A stretch of DNA of 64,000 nt from Candidatus Bipolaricaulota bacterium. Its GTDB lineage: Bacteria; Bipolaricaulota; Bipolaricaulia; RBG-16-55-9; DRXL01. The notes beneath the pieces were generated by a model that saw nothing but the letters and a program-made list of their open reading frames with translations, did no database searches and was not told where the DNA came from. The position numbers were made by a program, and so were the translations under genes. The stretch lies in contig JANXAU010000040.1 in NCBI GenBank assembly GCA_025061735.1, positions 44,259 to 108,258 on the forward strand. The letters are read 5' to 3'. Shown here in pieces: positions 16,586-25,143 of this stretch; positions within the stretch are counted from its first letter, which is position 1; every line of letters starts with the position of its first letter.

Positions 16586-17755
16586 ATGGCTCAGCATAGC
16601 TTGCGCAACAAAGTAGCGATCATCGGCGCGGGGATGATCAAGTTCGGTGAGCTGTTTGACAAGAGCTTCGAGACGATGATCGAAGAGGCCTATCTGAACG
16701 CTCTGAAGAGCGTAGACAAGGGTCTAGATCCCAAGGAGATCGAGGCGGCGTGGCTGGGCACGCTCTACCCGCCCCAAGGGAATTCAGGGGTCTTGCTCTC
16801 GTTCGCTACGGGGCTGTTTGGCATCCCCGTCACGCGTGTCGAGAACGCGTGCGCAACGGGCAGCGACGCGTTCCGCAACGCGTGTTTTGCCGTAGCGTTG
16901 GGTCTGTATGACGTGGCGCTCGTCGTCGGCGTGGAGAAGATGCGCGACGACGGCGGCGGGCTGATCCAACGGACGGCCGTGAAGCAGCTCTGGGGCGGGC
17001 GCGGCGTCACGATGCCGGCCTTCTTCGGCCTGCACGCAACGGCCTATATGCACAAGTATAAAATCTCCCGCGAAGAGATCGCGCTGGTCAGCGTGAAGAA
17101 CCATCGCAACGGCGCGCTCTATCCCTACGCGCACTATCGCTTCGAGTGCTCGGTCGAAGACGTGCTCAAAGCGCCCTATATCTCGTATCCCTTGGGATTA
17201 TATGACTGCTGCCCGGTCACCGACGGGGCGGCGGCTGTGCTGATCTGCCGTGCCGAGCTGGCTTCTCAATACACCGACAAGCCCGTCTTCGTCTTGGGGT
17301 CGGGCCTGGCGACCGAGACGTTCTTTCGCGGCGGGGATCTGACGAGCTTCCCGGCTACGCGATACGCTGCTCAACAAGCCTACGAGATGGCCGGCGTCAG
17401 CCCAGACGATATTGACGTCGCCGAGATTCACGACTGCTTCAGCATCACCGAGCTGATCAGCTACGAAGACTTGGGCTTTGCCCCTCCAGGGCAGGGAATC
17501 GCTCTTTTGAAAGAGGGGATCGTTCAACTCGAAGGCTCCAAGCCCATCAATCCCAGCGGAGGTCTCTTAGCCAAGGGGCATCCCATCGGCGCGACGGGCG
17601 TCGCTCAGATCGTCGAACTCTTTGAGCAACTGCGCGGGCAGGCCGGCCCCGTCCAAGTGAAGAACAATCCCCAACTAGCCCTGCAGCACAACATCGGGAT
17701 CGGGCGGACGGCTACGGGGTCGGTAAGCTGCGTTCATATCTTAGGGCGGGGCTGA
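16586..17755 (+). CDS. thiolase family acetyl-CoA acyltransferase
   Basis: 389 residues of the archaeal/SCP-x-type thiolase family that makes or cleaves 3-oxoacyl-CoA. The nucleophilic Cys is in ENACATGSDAFRNA near residue 90, the oxyanion and His motif in EIHDCFSITEL near 290, and NPSGGLLAKGHPIGATG near 330-345 supplies the second His. All catalytic motifs look intact, unlike the HMGCS-like partner. It follows the DUF35 gene by 3 bases; the three proteins likely form one complex. Its role (mevalonate entry, acetoacetyl-CoA metabolism or degradation) is not fixed by context. Confidence 0.9.
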   Translation: MAQHSLRNKVAIIGAGMIKFGELFDKSFETMIEEAYLNALKSVDKGLDPKEIEAAWLGTLYPPQGNSGVLLSFATGLFGIPVTRVENACATGSDAFRNACFAVALGLYDVALVVGVEKMRDDGGGLIQRTAVKQLWGGRGVTMPAFFGLHATAYMHKYKISREEIALVSVKNHRNGALYPYAHYRFECSVEDVLKAPYISYPLGLYDCCPVTDGAAAVLICRAELASQYTDKPVFVLGSGLATETFFRGGDLTSFPATRYAAQQAYEMAGVSPDDIDVAEIHDCFSITELISYEDLGFAPPGQGIALLKEGIVQLEGSKPINPSGGLLAKGHPIGATGVAQIVELFEQLRGQAGPVQVKNNPQLALQHNIGIGRTATGSVSCVHILGRG

Positions 17756-18148
17756 GCGCGAGACGATCAGCTTCAGTCTATATTCTTTGGGGTTGAGGCG
17801 GCAGCGCGTGCACGGCCTAGGCTCTAGATCGAGATAGCGCACCCGATAGCCCGCGTACTCCAACTCCGTAGGCGCTAGCATCGAATTGAGCGTCATCTGG
17901 GCTGGGGAAGCGCTCTGTGTTTGGAGTTCGAGTTCGACTTGAGCGTTGCCCTCCCAGACGCAGACGACATCGATGGGGCAGCGAGAGTCTTCTATCACCC
18001 TCACGAATCTCACGCTCAATCTCTCGATCTGCACACTATGCTCTACTCTCACCCAGAACGGCTCGTCGAGCTTGAACAGGGCCGTCGCGGGCTGCACGCA
18101 CCCCGTGAATGTCATCAACGCTACGATCAGAAGGCTCAAACGAGTCAT
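17741..18148 (-). CDS. lipoprotein of unknown function
   Basis: 135 residues. A lipoprotein signal peptide with lipobox FTGC places the mature protein in the membrane. The core SVRFVRVIEDSRCPIDV-CVW-GNAQ recalls a small-domain family seen in many bacterial lipoproteins, with two close Cys that may pair; its function is unknown to me. A second Cys pair, CTRC, lies near the end. The ATG at 18148 (MTRLSLLIV) was chosen because it puts the signal at the N-terminus and follows GGGGAGA. The 3' end overlaps the thiolase by 15 bases. Confidence 0.75.
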   Translation of the reverse strand: MTRLSLLIVALMTFTGCVQPATALFKLDEPFWVRVEHSVQIERLSVRFVRVIEDSRCPIDVVCVWEGNAQVELELQTQSASPAQMTLNSMLAPTELEYAGYRVRYLDLEPRPCTRCRLNPKEYRLKLIVSRSAPP

Positions 18149-18269
18149 CTGTCTCTTCTCCCCATCCCAGAGTTGTCTTGATCTCATGACCGACTCCGGC
18201 ACGTCTGCGGACGCGCCTCTGCGATTGTACTCCAAAGATCAGCTAGAATGCCACTAGAGGTGATGGCCA

Positions 18270-18371
18270 ATGGTGCTGCGTCATCGGATATCGAAGATCG
18301 GGCTGCTGATGCTGATCTACAGCGTCCCGATGCTCTTGTTGGCGTTGGTGGCCTCGTGGGCGCGTTGGTAG
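18270..18371 (+). CDS. candidate small membrane protein (33 aa)
   Basis: A 33-residue frame starting MVLRHRISKIG and continuing as one hydrophobic helix (LLMLIYSVPMLLLALVASWA) before a stop. It is preceded by AGAGGTGATGG as a possible ribosome site and a TAGAAT box at 18244. It ends 2 bases before the convergent subtilase stop and fills the gap exactly. A longer overlapping frame from 18248 runs antisense into the subtilase and looks like a shadow. Confidence 0.4.
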   Translation: MVLRHRISKIGLLMLIYSVPMLLLALVASWARW

Positions 18372-18373
18372 AG

Positions 18374-20467
18374 CTAATAGACCCAAGGCCCCCCCGGCCC
18401 CTGATCCAGCCCAAACTCCGGATTGGGCGCATTCTCCCACCAGTCGGGCCACTCGTTCGACGCCCAGAAGCTCCCTGGCGCGATCTCATACGGCCCGTAA
18501 AGTTCTCGCTGACCGTTCTGGAGGATCTCGATCTGCGCCCGCACCGGACGCGCCGCCCCGCGCGCGTTGATCGCTATCAGATAGGGCACAAACGGATAGT
18601 GTCGCTCGTTCAGAGAATAACGCTCCATACGCTCAGACTCTAAGAAGACGCCCCATTGCTCTTCAGACGGATCGCGCTTGGCACTCACCCACCGATACCC
18701 AACCCCCGGATGAAACTCCAACATCATCAGATCTACTTCAGCGTCGCCCTCCCACCTCAACGTCACTTCTAACGTCGTGTTCAGCTCCAGCGTCAGCTCG
18801 GCCGTCTCCCCCGCTCGCACGGTGATCTCCCCCCGCGCGCTTACCCTATTAGCAAGACGATACCCGTACCAAGCCGCATCTCCCCCCGAGACGAGCACTT
18901 CATACGTCCCCGGCTCGATCGCGACAAATCTAGCAGTCCCCGAAAAGTCCGTCTGGGCAAAGTACTTCTCGGTCTTCTGCTGGCGCAGGATCACGTCTAC
19001 GGCAGGGATGCCTACAGGCTCGTCGTCTTCGGTGATCTGGCCGTCACGGTTGGTATCGGCGCGATTGCGCGTCACGACTCTGATCAGCGCGACGCCGCCG
19101 TCGTCGGGGAGCGTGGTCGTCTGGACGGCGCGGGCTAGGTTGATCCTGCCCCAGCCCGTCTGAGGATCGAACCCGCGCGCTTCGATGTCGTCGGCGGTCT
19201 CTTCTAAGACTTTACGAATCTGATAGTGCGTCGCGTGCGGGAAGAGCTGCTTGAGCAGCGCCGCGCCCCCGGAGACGTGCGGTGCGGCCATCGAAGTCCC
19301 GTCGAAGTACTCATAGAGCTTGGGCGCTCCCGTGCCGGTCTCCTCGACCCAGCGCGGAATTGCCGAGAGCACGAGTTCTCCAGGAGCCGAGACCGAGATC
19401 GCCGAGCCCATCGTGGAAAACTCCGCGCGACGGTCGCGCGCGTTGGTCGCGCCTACGCCGAGCACGCCGGGATAGTTCTTGGGATAGAGGACCTCGTCGA
19501 GTCCCGAATTCCCCATCGAATTGACGAAGACGGCTCTGTTTTCTATGACTAGATCTATGGCGTCTTTGAGGGTCTGGCTGTAGCCGCGCCCGCCCCAACT
19601 GTTGTTCAAGACGTGGGCCTCGTCGCCCGATTGTTCTAGACCGTCTGGGCCCAAGAGCGCCGCCCAGAGGAGACAGCGAGCGACGTTAAAGTCGCCCACA
19701 TACCCAGAGCGATTCTCGTCGCTCACCAAGCGCGCGTTGAAGATCTGAATGGGCATGATCTTGGCATCGGGGGCGACGCCAGCGATCCCGAAGCGATCGT
19801 TCGCCCACGCGGCGGCGATCCCCGCCACGTGCGTCGCGTGGGCCTCTTCGCCTTGAGAAGAGTCTGCATTCGGAGGGATGATCTCCCCGGTGTAGCAGTC
19901 CATCCCCGGCACTTGCTTATTTATTAGATCGGGGTGCAGGCCGTCTAGACCCGTGTCTACGATGGCGATGGTAACGCCCTGGCCGGTTGCGCGGGCCCAC
20001 GCCTCTTCGGCTCGGACTAAGTCGAGCGCGTACTGTTTCGGGCGCAACGGGTCGTTTGTGCTGAGCAGGCGCGTCTCTGCGCGTTCGACGCGGGAGCGGG
20101 GCAAGGGCGCGGGCTTGTCGCGCAGGTAGTTCGGCTCGGCGTAGCGTACCAGAGGCGCGCTCTCGCGCACGCGCCGCAGCGCCTCTCTCACGGAGAGCGT
20201 CGCGGGCAGGCGCAAGAGCGCCACCGAGATGCGCTCGATCTTCTGCTCGATCTGGGCTCCCAAGAGCTGGGCGATCTGATGCAGCGTCGCGGTGTCACGG
20301 TAGCCCACGAGCAGCTCGCCCTCGACGAACGGCGCAGAGAGAGACGAAGCAACTCGCTTGGTCGTGGCTTTTTGAGGGGGCAAGAGCGACTCGTGCACGA
20401 TCTTAGTACAGCTCACCGAGCTCCCGAAGACCAGCGCTAAACTCATCCAAAGAATCAGTTTGCGCAT
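18374..20467 (-). CDS. secreted S8 subtilisin-like serine protease
   Basis: 697 residues. The signal peptide ends at a possible lipobox (SVSC). An inhibitor-like prodomain is followed by the catalytic domain: Asp in AIVDTGLDGLHPDL near 165, His in HATHVAGIAAAW near 210, the oxyanion Asn in LNNSWGGRGY near 290, and Ser in GTSMAAPHVSG near 395. The C-terminal 220 residues contain an EF-hand-like DTNRDGQITEDD loop and a SpaA/Cna-type beta domain (YEVLVSG), probably for calcium binding or surface attachment. It lies 3 bases after the lipoprotein gene at 20471, so they form one operon. Confidence 0.93.
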   Translation of the reverse strand: MRKLILWMSLALVFGSSVSCTKIVHESLLPPQKATTKRVASSLSAPFVEGELLVGYRDTATLHQIAQLLGAQIEQKIERISVALLRLPATLSVREALRRVRESAPLVRYAEPNYLRDKPAPLPRSRVERAETRLLSTNDPLRPKQYALDLVRAEEAWARATGQGVTIAIVDTGLDGLHPDLINKQVPGMDCYTGEIIPPNADSSQGEEAHATHVAGIAAAWANDRFGIAGVAPDAKIMPIQIFNARLVSDENRSGYVGDFNVARCLLWAALLGPDGLEQSGDEAHVLNNSWGGRGYSQTLKDAIDLVIENRAVFVNSMGNSGLDEVLYPKNYPGVLGVGATNARDRRAEFSTMGSAISVSAPGELVLSAIPRWVEETGTGAPKLYEYFDGTSMAAPHVSGGAALLKQLFPHATHYQIRKVLEETADDIEARGFDPQTGWGRINLARAVQTTTLPDDGGVALIRVVTRNRADTNRDGQITEDDEPVGIPAVDVILRQQKTEKYFAQTDFSGTARFVAIEPGTYEVLVSGGDAAWYGYRLANRVSARGEITVRAGETAELTLELNTTLEVTLRWEGDAEVDLMMLEFHPGVGYRWVSAKRDPSEEQWGVFLESERMERYSLNERHYPFVPYLIAINARGAARPVRAQIEILQNGQRELYGPYEIAPGSFWASNEWPDWWENAPNPEFGLDQGPGGPWVY

Positions 20468-20470
20468 ACG

Positions 20471-21928
20471 TCACTCTCCTGTGGTGAAGCTGAAGTGCTC
20501 TGTCGCGGTCACGCCGACGGTAGGCAAGCCCGTGTCCAATTGAAAGCGATCTACGGCAATCGAGATCGCGGTTGGGTTTTCTGCATCGTCGAGCGCGACG
20601 GCATAGGCGATCTCCCACTCGTAGATGCGATAGGGCTGAAGCGTCTCCCAAGGGGTCTGATTGAGCCTCCCGTCTTCGTTCCACGTGACCTGCGTATCGT
20701 TCTCAATGAACTCTTTGGGCGGCTCCGGGCCGACCCACCACGACGTATCCCCTAAGACAGAATCTCTCAAGACGACGGCGTAGCGTTGGACCTTGCCAAC
20801 GCGCGGCACGGGCTTCCACCGGAACGTCGGGCGCCGGCTGACGTTGATGGCCCCATCGGCGGGCGAGAGCAATCTCACGGTGAAGGGCTTGAGGGGAATG
20901 GTGCTCACGATGGGGGTTGGGGGGCCTTCGTCGCTGCCCAAGAACGAACGCAGATAATAATAGACGGGCTGTCCTACGCGCAATAGGGGGCTAGCATCGC
21001 TGAAGATGGTCCGCTGCGGGGGCACCGTACCGATGGGTTCAAACTCTTTTCCGTCGAAGCTGCGGTAGACCCTGTAGCCCGTCAGGCCGGGGCGCGGGCT
21101 GGGCTTGAAGCGCAACTGCACGAAAAGATTGGTATTAGGAGGAGCAGCTTCGATCTTGAGCGGTGGCCCCTCTTTGAGTGGGACTGTGAGATCTCTGAGA
21201 AAAGCGACTTGTTGTCCCACGGTGACGGCAATCGCTTTCAGGTCGGTCGGGGGAGAGAGTTCGCCGCCTGCAAATAAAATCTCAATCGAGCGAATCACGT
21301 GAGTTCGATTGTTGTTGACGTCATAGACGACGACTTCAAAGGTCGTCGGGCCGTGGACGCCAAAGAGCGACGGCTCGATGATCTGCTCTCCCGTTGAGGA
21401 GGTGCTGAAGAACGCCTGTCGCGGCGCGGTGAGCAGCGACGCGCCGGGGGTCTTGCCCAGCGCGACGTAAATCACGCTGATGTCGTTCTCGCCGCGCGCG
21501 CGGACTTGATAGGGGATCGGCCCCCAGAGGCGATCCCCCTCGGAGACGCCTTCCAGCTCGACTTCCGGAGGCCGCGTCGCCCAGCGGGGATTGAACGCTC
21601 GCTGCTGCAAGATCGTGATCTGCGCGTCTTGGCGCACGTCCAGACCGATGACCCGACTCCCCGCGTAGTCGGGCTTCTGGGCGTCTATCTGATAGCGATC
21701 GGGCTTAAGCATCACGACAAAGCGCCCGGAGGAGTCGGTCTGCGCGCGTGCGCGATAGCCCGTCGTCAGCCCCAGAAATGACAACTGTGTCTGGGGAACA
21801 GGTTCGCCGGCGTTGGCGTTGAGCACGCGGCCCTCCAAGCGAGCGCGAGGGACCGCCGGCCAAAGAGATACACAACCGCTCAAGAGAATCAAAATTATCG
21901 CAAGCAGAGCGCTGAACCGTATGAGCAT
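20471..21928 (-). CDS. lipoprotein with carboxypeptidase-regulatory-like and fibronectin-type domains
   Basis: 485 residues. The lipobox ILLSGC at the end of a short signal peptide implies a lipid anchor. The next 90 residues (RLEGRVLNANAGEPVP...GRFVVMLKPDRY) are a carboxypeptidase-regulatory-like beta sandwich. Later segments such as TGYRVYRSFDGKEFEPIGTV and PADGAINVSRRPTFRW are FN3-like and Big-type beta modules. It is most likely an adhesive or scaffolding surface protein made with the subtilase. The ATG at 21928 follows GAGGGGG; an upstream in-frame start would place the signal inside the protein. Confidence 0.82.
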   Translation of the reverse strand: MLIRFSALLAIILILLSGCVSLWPAVPRARLEGRVLNANAGEPVPQTQLSFLGLTTGYRARAQTDSSGRFVVMLKPDRYQIDAQKPDYAGSRVIGLDVRQDAQITILQQRAFNPRWATRPPEVELEGVSEGDRLWGPIPYQVRARGENDISVIYVALGKTPGASLLTAPRQAFFSTSSTGEQIIEPSLFGVHGPTTFEVVVYDVNNNRTHVIRSIEILFAGGELSPPTDLKAIAVTVGQQVAFLRDLTVPLKEGPPLKIEAAPPNTNLFVQLRFKPSPRPGLTGYRVYRSFDGKEFEPIGTVPPQRTIFSDASPLLRVGQPVYYYLRSFLGSDEGPPTPIVSTIPLKPFTVRLLSPADGAINVSRRPTFRWKPVPRVGKVQRYAVVLRDSVLGDTSWWVGPEPPKEFIENDTQVTWNEDGRLNQTPWETLQPYRIYEWEIAYAVALDDAENPTAISIAVDRFQLDTGLPTVGVTATEHFSFTTGE

Positions 21929-21959
21929 CGTGAGACCCCCTCTTGTCTTTTTTATTTTT

Positions 21960-22949
21960 TTATTCGTGAAACTCCAAGAGATCGCCATCTTGCACGACAT
22001 GATGTCTCTCTACGCGCTGGCCAGCGAACTCCGCCGACCCCCAGACGCGCGCGTACTTGAATCTCTCTGCGAGCTCTTGATGGATCGCCCGCGCCACGTC
22101 GGTCACGGTGCTCCCGACGGGCAGCACATACGGCTGATCTTTCTTAAACGGCTGCCCCGGCTTTTTAGTATAGACGCGCACGATACGCAACACCCTGAAA
22201 AAGAGCTTTTTCATCTCGTTCAGCCCCTCCCCAGAGATCGTCGAGACCGCGGCCGTCTCGAACTCGTCCCCGACCAGAGCACGCAACTGCGAGAATCGCG
22301 CTTCCGCGCCGTCTGCGTCGCGCTTGATCCCTACGACGACCGCGCGCTTGACCGCGCCGGGGCCGTCTCGCGGGGGAGCGTCTCTTCCTATCAGACCGAT
22401 GCGTGCTTTCTCTAACCAACCCAGCGCCGTCAGATAATCGTCCTCGACGCTCTCTGACGAGAGATCTATCAAGAGTGCCACGGCGTCGCTGTTGCGAATG
22501 AGACTATAGACCCACGGCTCGGTATATTCTGACAACGGCGGCAGATCGATGAGCTGAATCTGAATATCTTCAAAGGGCATCATGCCCACCGTCGGGCGAA
22601 ACGTAGAGAAGGGGTAGTCGGCGATCTCGGGTTTGGCGTGGGTAACGGCTGCTAAGAGCGATGATTTTCCACAGTTGGGCAAGCCCACCAGAGCGATCTG
22701 TCCCGCGCCTTCGCGCTCGATGTGATCATACGCGGGGCCGCGTGCACCCTTCTTCTTCTGTTGCTGTTGGATTTCTTCCTGGAGCTTGCTCCACTTGCGC
22801 TTCAGCTCGACGCGCAACTTCTCTGTGCCCTTGTGCTTGGGCACCAGAGACATCAGCTCTTTGAGGATCTCTAACTTCTCTTCGGGCGTCTTCGCTGCAC
22901 GGAAGCGCAGCTCGGCTTGGATATACTCTGGCGGTAGATTCGCCGGCAT
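21960..22949 (-). CDS. TGS-domain GTPase (DRG/Obg-related)
   Basis: 329 residues: a basic helical N-terminus (MPANLPPEYIQAELRFR, then a Lys/Gln-rich coiled segment), a GTPase domain with P-loop LVGLPNCGKSSLL near residue 90 and a G2-like YPFSTFRPTVGMMPF, and a C-terminal TGS domain ending in the gene's last residues. G3 reads LIDLPPL instead of DxPG and the G4 position reads GIKRD instead of NKxD, so specificity for guanine is uncertain. It is a ribosome-associated family by analogy. It lies 31 bases upstream of the lipoprotein gene, in the same orientation. Confidence 0.87.
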   Translation of the reverse strand: MPANLPPEYIQAELRFRAAKTPEEKLEILKELMSLVPKHKGTEKLRVELKRKWSKLQEEIQQQQKKKGARGPAYDHIEREGAGQIALVGLPNCGKSSLLAAVTHAKPEIADYPFSTFRPTVGMMPFEDIQIQLIDLPPLSEYTEPWVYSLIRNSDAVALLIDLSSESVEDDYLTALGWLEKARIGLIGRDAPPRDGPGAVKRAVVVGIKRDADGAEARFSQLRALVGDEFETAAVSTISGEGLNEMKKLFFRVLRIVRVYTKKPGQPFKKDQPYVLPVGSTVTDVARAIHQELAERFKYARVWGSAEFAGQRVERHHVVQDGDLLEFHE

Positions 22950-23000
22950 CGCCGATCACCGAGACTATTTAAGCGAGCGCGCGCGCGAACGTCAACTGTG

Positions 23001-23077
23001 AAGGCCCTCACCCCGGCCTTGCGGCCACCCCTCTCCCGTAGGTGACCTACGGGAGAGGGGACGGGGGTGAGGGCCTT
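23001..23077. repeat. C-rich palindromic repeat, copy 2 (most complete)
   Basis: The two arms are near-perfect inverted complements: AAGGCCCTCACCCCGG at the left, CGGGGGTGAGGGCCTT at the right, with inner arms CCCCTCTCCCGTAGGT and ACCTACGGGAGAGGGG. A short GCGGCC-type stem sits in the left half. It lies between the divergent GTPase and M28 genes. Confidence 0.85.
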
Positions 23078-23150
23078 GGATACTTCTACCATCTATTGAG
23101 CAATTCCGCTATAATGTTGTCATCTCGTCAAAAAGCAGGTGATTCAGCCC

Positions 23151-24134
23151 ATGCGCAAAATTTTTATGAGTCTCGCCGCGCTCCTCTCCGTGGTCTTACT
23201 GGTCTCTCTGAGCGCTTCTCTCGCCCCTGCGTCGCTGAGTTCGACGGCCATCGTTGGGGAGATCATCAGCCAAGTAGATGAGCAGAACTTAAAAACCCAT
23301 ATCTGTTACTGGCAATCCCAAGAGGGAGGCGAATCGTGCAACCCCTTGGGGTCGCGCTGGTCGTGCCTGCCCACAGCGATAGACCGCGCCCTCGACTACG
23401 GACGCCGCTACTTTGAGAGCGTAGGGTTGAGAGTGCGGGTAGATAATTACAGTTTGGCTTGCCGTGCTGGGCCTTCGAGCAATCTCGAGGCCGAGCTGCC
23501 CGGCACTGAAAGCACTAAGCTCGTGCTGATCACAGCCCATCTTGATAGCACCATCTTCGGTGTCAGCCCCAGCCAGCCAACCCCAGGAGCCGACGACAAC
23601 GCCAGCGGCAGCGCCGCCGTTCTAGAAGCCGCGCGCATCTTGAGCCAGTATCGCTTCAAACACACTATACGCTTTGTGCTCTTCACTGGAGAAGAGCAGG
23701 GCCTCATTGGGAGCCGGGCCTATGCGAGTCGTCTGGCGAGCCAAGGCGCTCAGATCTTGGGAGTCTTCAATATGGACATGATCGGCTACGACAGCGACAA
23801 AGACGGGGTGTTTGAGATTCACGCGGGGACGCGCGAAGGCCCGCTCGCGCTCGCCCAATTGATGGTCAACACGCTCAAGGCTTTTGAGATCAAGCTGACG
23901 CCCGATGTCTTAGAGAACGGCGCGACCAACCGCAGCGATCACGCCGCGTTCTGGCGCTATAACTATCCCGCCGTCTTGGTGATCGAGGACAGCGAGTACG
24001 GCAAGACCGACGATTTCAATCCCTACTATCACTCGGTGAACGATACGCTGGACAAGCTCGATCTCTCGTATGCCAAGCGCATTGCGCAGGCTGTGATTGG
24101 CGCGGCAGCGCAGCTTGCCGAGCCAACCCCATAA
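23151..24134 (+). CDS. secreted M28 family zinc aminopeptidase, copy A
   Basis: 327 residues with a signal peptide (MRKIFMSLAALLSVVLLVSL). M28 zinc ligands: His in ITAHLDST, Asp in PGADDNASGSAA, the catalytic Glu in FTGEEQGLIGS, Asp in NMDMIGYDSD and His in PYYHSVNDTLDKL. An N-terminal region with several Cys (HICYWQSQ, ESCNPLG, WSCL, LACR) may form disulfides. TATAAT at 23110 is the likely -10. The ATG at 23151 was chosen over GTG 23139. It is one of a tandem pair. Confidence 0.9.
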   Translation: MRKIFMSLAALLSVVLLVSLSASLAPASLSSTAIVGEIISQVDEQNLKTHICYWQSQEGGESCNPLGSRWSCLPTAIDRALDYGRRYFESVGLRVRVDNYSLACRAGPSSNLEAELPGTESTKLVLITAHLDSTIFGVSPSQPTPGADDNASGSAAVLEAARILSQYRFKHTIRFVLFTGEEQGLIGSRAYASRLASQGAQILGVFNMDMIGYDSDKDGVFEIHAGTREGPLALAQLMVNTLKAFEIKLTPDVLENGATNRSDHAAFWRYNYPAVLVIEDSEYGKTDDFNPYYHSVNDTLDKLDLSYAKRIAQAVIGAAAQLAEPTP

Positions 24135-24160
24135 AGAGCCTGCAGAAGGAGGTGAACTCC

Positions 24161-25141
24161 ATGCGCTCGGTGCTTGTAGTTGGTCTGGCACTCTGGGGAG
24201 GTCTAGGGATAATCTCTACCGGCTTCGTCCAACTACAGTCCTCTCTCATCGCGGAAATCATTCAGCAAGTTGACGAAGAGCGGCTGCGGGAGCACATCTG
24301 TCAGCTTCAGTCCCGCGAAGGCGGCGAGTACTGCAACGAGGACGGCTCACGCTGGTCTTGCGATGCGAGCGCCATCGATCGTGCGACCAACTACGCACGC
24401 CAGTACCTTGAAAGCTTGGGGCTGAAGATGCGCCTTGTGCCGTACTCTCTTGATTGCCGACAAGGGCCTTCTTACAACCTCGAGGCGGAGCTGCCCGGCA
24501 CCGAAAGCGCTAAGCTCGTGCTGATCACAGCCCATCTCGACAGCATTATCTTGGGCATCCGCCCAAGCTATCCAGCTCCAGGAGCCGACGACAACGCCAG
24601 CGGCAGCGCGGCTGTGTTAGAAGCCGCACGCGTCTTGAGCAAGTATCGCTTCAAACACACTATACGCTTTGTGCTCTTCACCGGCGAAGAGCAACGTATG
24701 ATCGGTAGCAGCGCCTATGCTTCGGAGCTAGCCCGTAAGAACGTTTCGATCCTAGGGGTCTTCAACGTGGACATGATCGGCTACGATAGTGACAATAACG
24801 GGTTCTTTGAGATATGGGTAGGAATTAGATCTGAAGAGGTGTTCAAGGGATCGTGGCGCCTGGCTGAGCTGATCACCAAGACCATCGAAGCCCATAAGCT
24901 GAAGCTGGTTCCGGAAGTGCTCAATGATCCGGGAAGAGGTGGGGATCAAGCGCTTTTTTGGCGATGGGGATATGCGGCTGTCATGGTGATCGAAGACTCC
25001 GAGTACGGCGCGACGGATGATTTCAATCCGGGCTATCATACTCCTCTCGATGTGCTGCGTTTTCTCAATTTGGCTTATATGAAGCGTATGGCGCAAGCTG
25101 TCATCGGCGCGGCAGCGCAGCTTGCCGAGCCGGTGCCGTAG
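24161..25141 (+). CDS. secreted M28 family zinc aminopeptidase, copy B
   Basis: 326 residues, clearly paralogous to copy A across the whole length: same Cys pattern, ITAHLDSI, PGADDNASGSAA, FTGEEQRMIGS, NVDMIGYDSD and PGYHTPLDVL. All zinc and catalytic residues are kept. Several DNA stretches of 30 or more bases are identical to copy A (for instance around the KHTIRFVLF codons), so the duplication is recent or undergoes gene conversion. AAGGAGGT at 24147 is well placed for this ATG. Only 26 bases separate the two genes. Confidence 0.9.
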   Translation: MRSVLVVGLALWGGLGIISTGFVQLQSSLIAEIIQQVDEERLREHICQLQSREGGEYCNEDGSRWSCDASAIDRATNYARQYLESLGLKMRLVPYSLDCRQGPSYNLEAELPGTESAKLVLITAHLDSIILGIRPSYPAPGADDNASGSAAVLEAARVLSKYRFKHTIRFVLFTGEEQRMIGSSAYASELARKNVSILGVFNVDMIGYDSDNNGFFEIWVGIRSEEVFKGSWRLAELITKTIEAHKLKLVPEVLNDPGRGGDQALFWRWGYAAVMVIEDSEYGATDDFNPGYHTPLDVLRFLNLAYMKRMAQAVIGAAAQLAEPVP

Positions 25142-25143
25142 GG

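Noticed and set aside
18248-18643. 131-residue plus-strand frame overlapping the subtilase gene
   Set aside because: Runs antisense into the subtilase C-terminus; the 33-residue frame in the same region fits the gap better.
23001-23077. Palindromic repeats as intrinsic terminators
   Set aside because: Stem is strong but no T-tract follows on either strand in any copy, and copy 1 lies inside a coding frame. A Rho-independent role is not supported.
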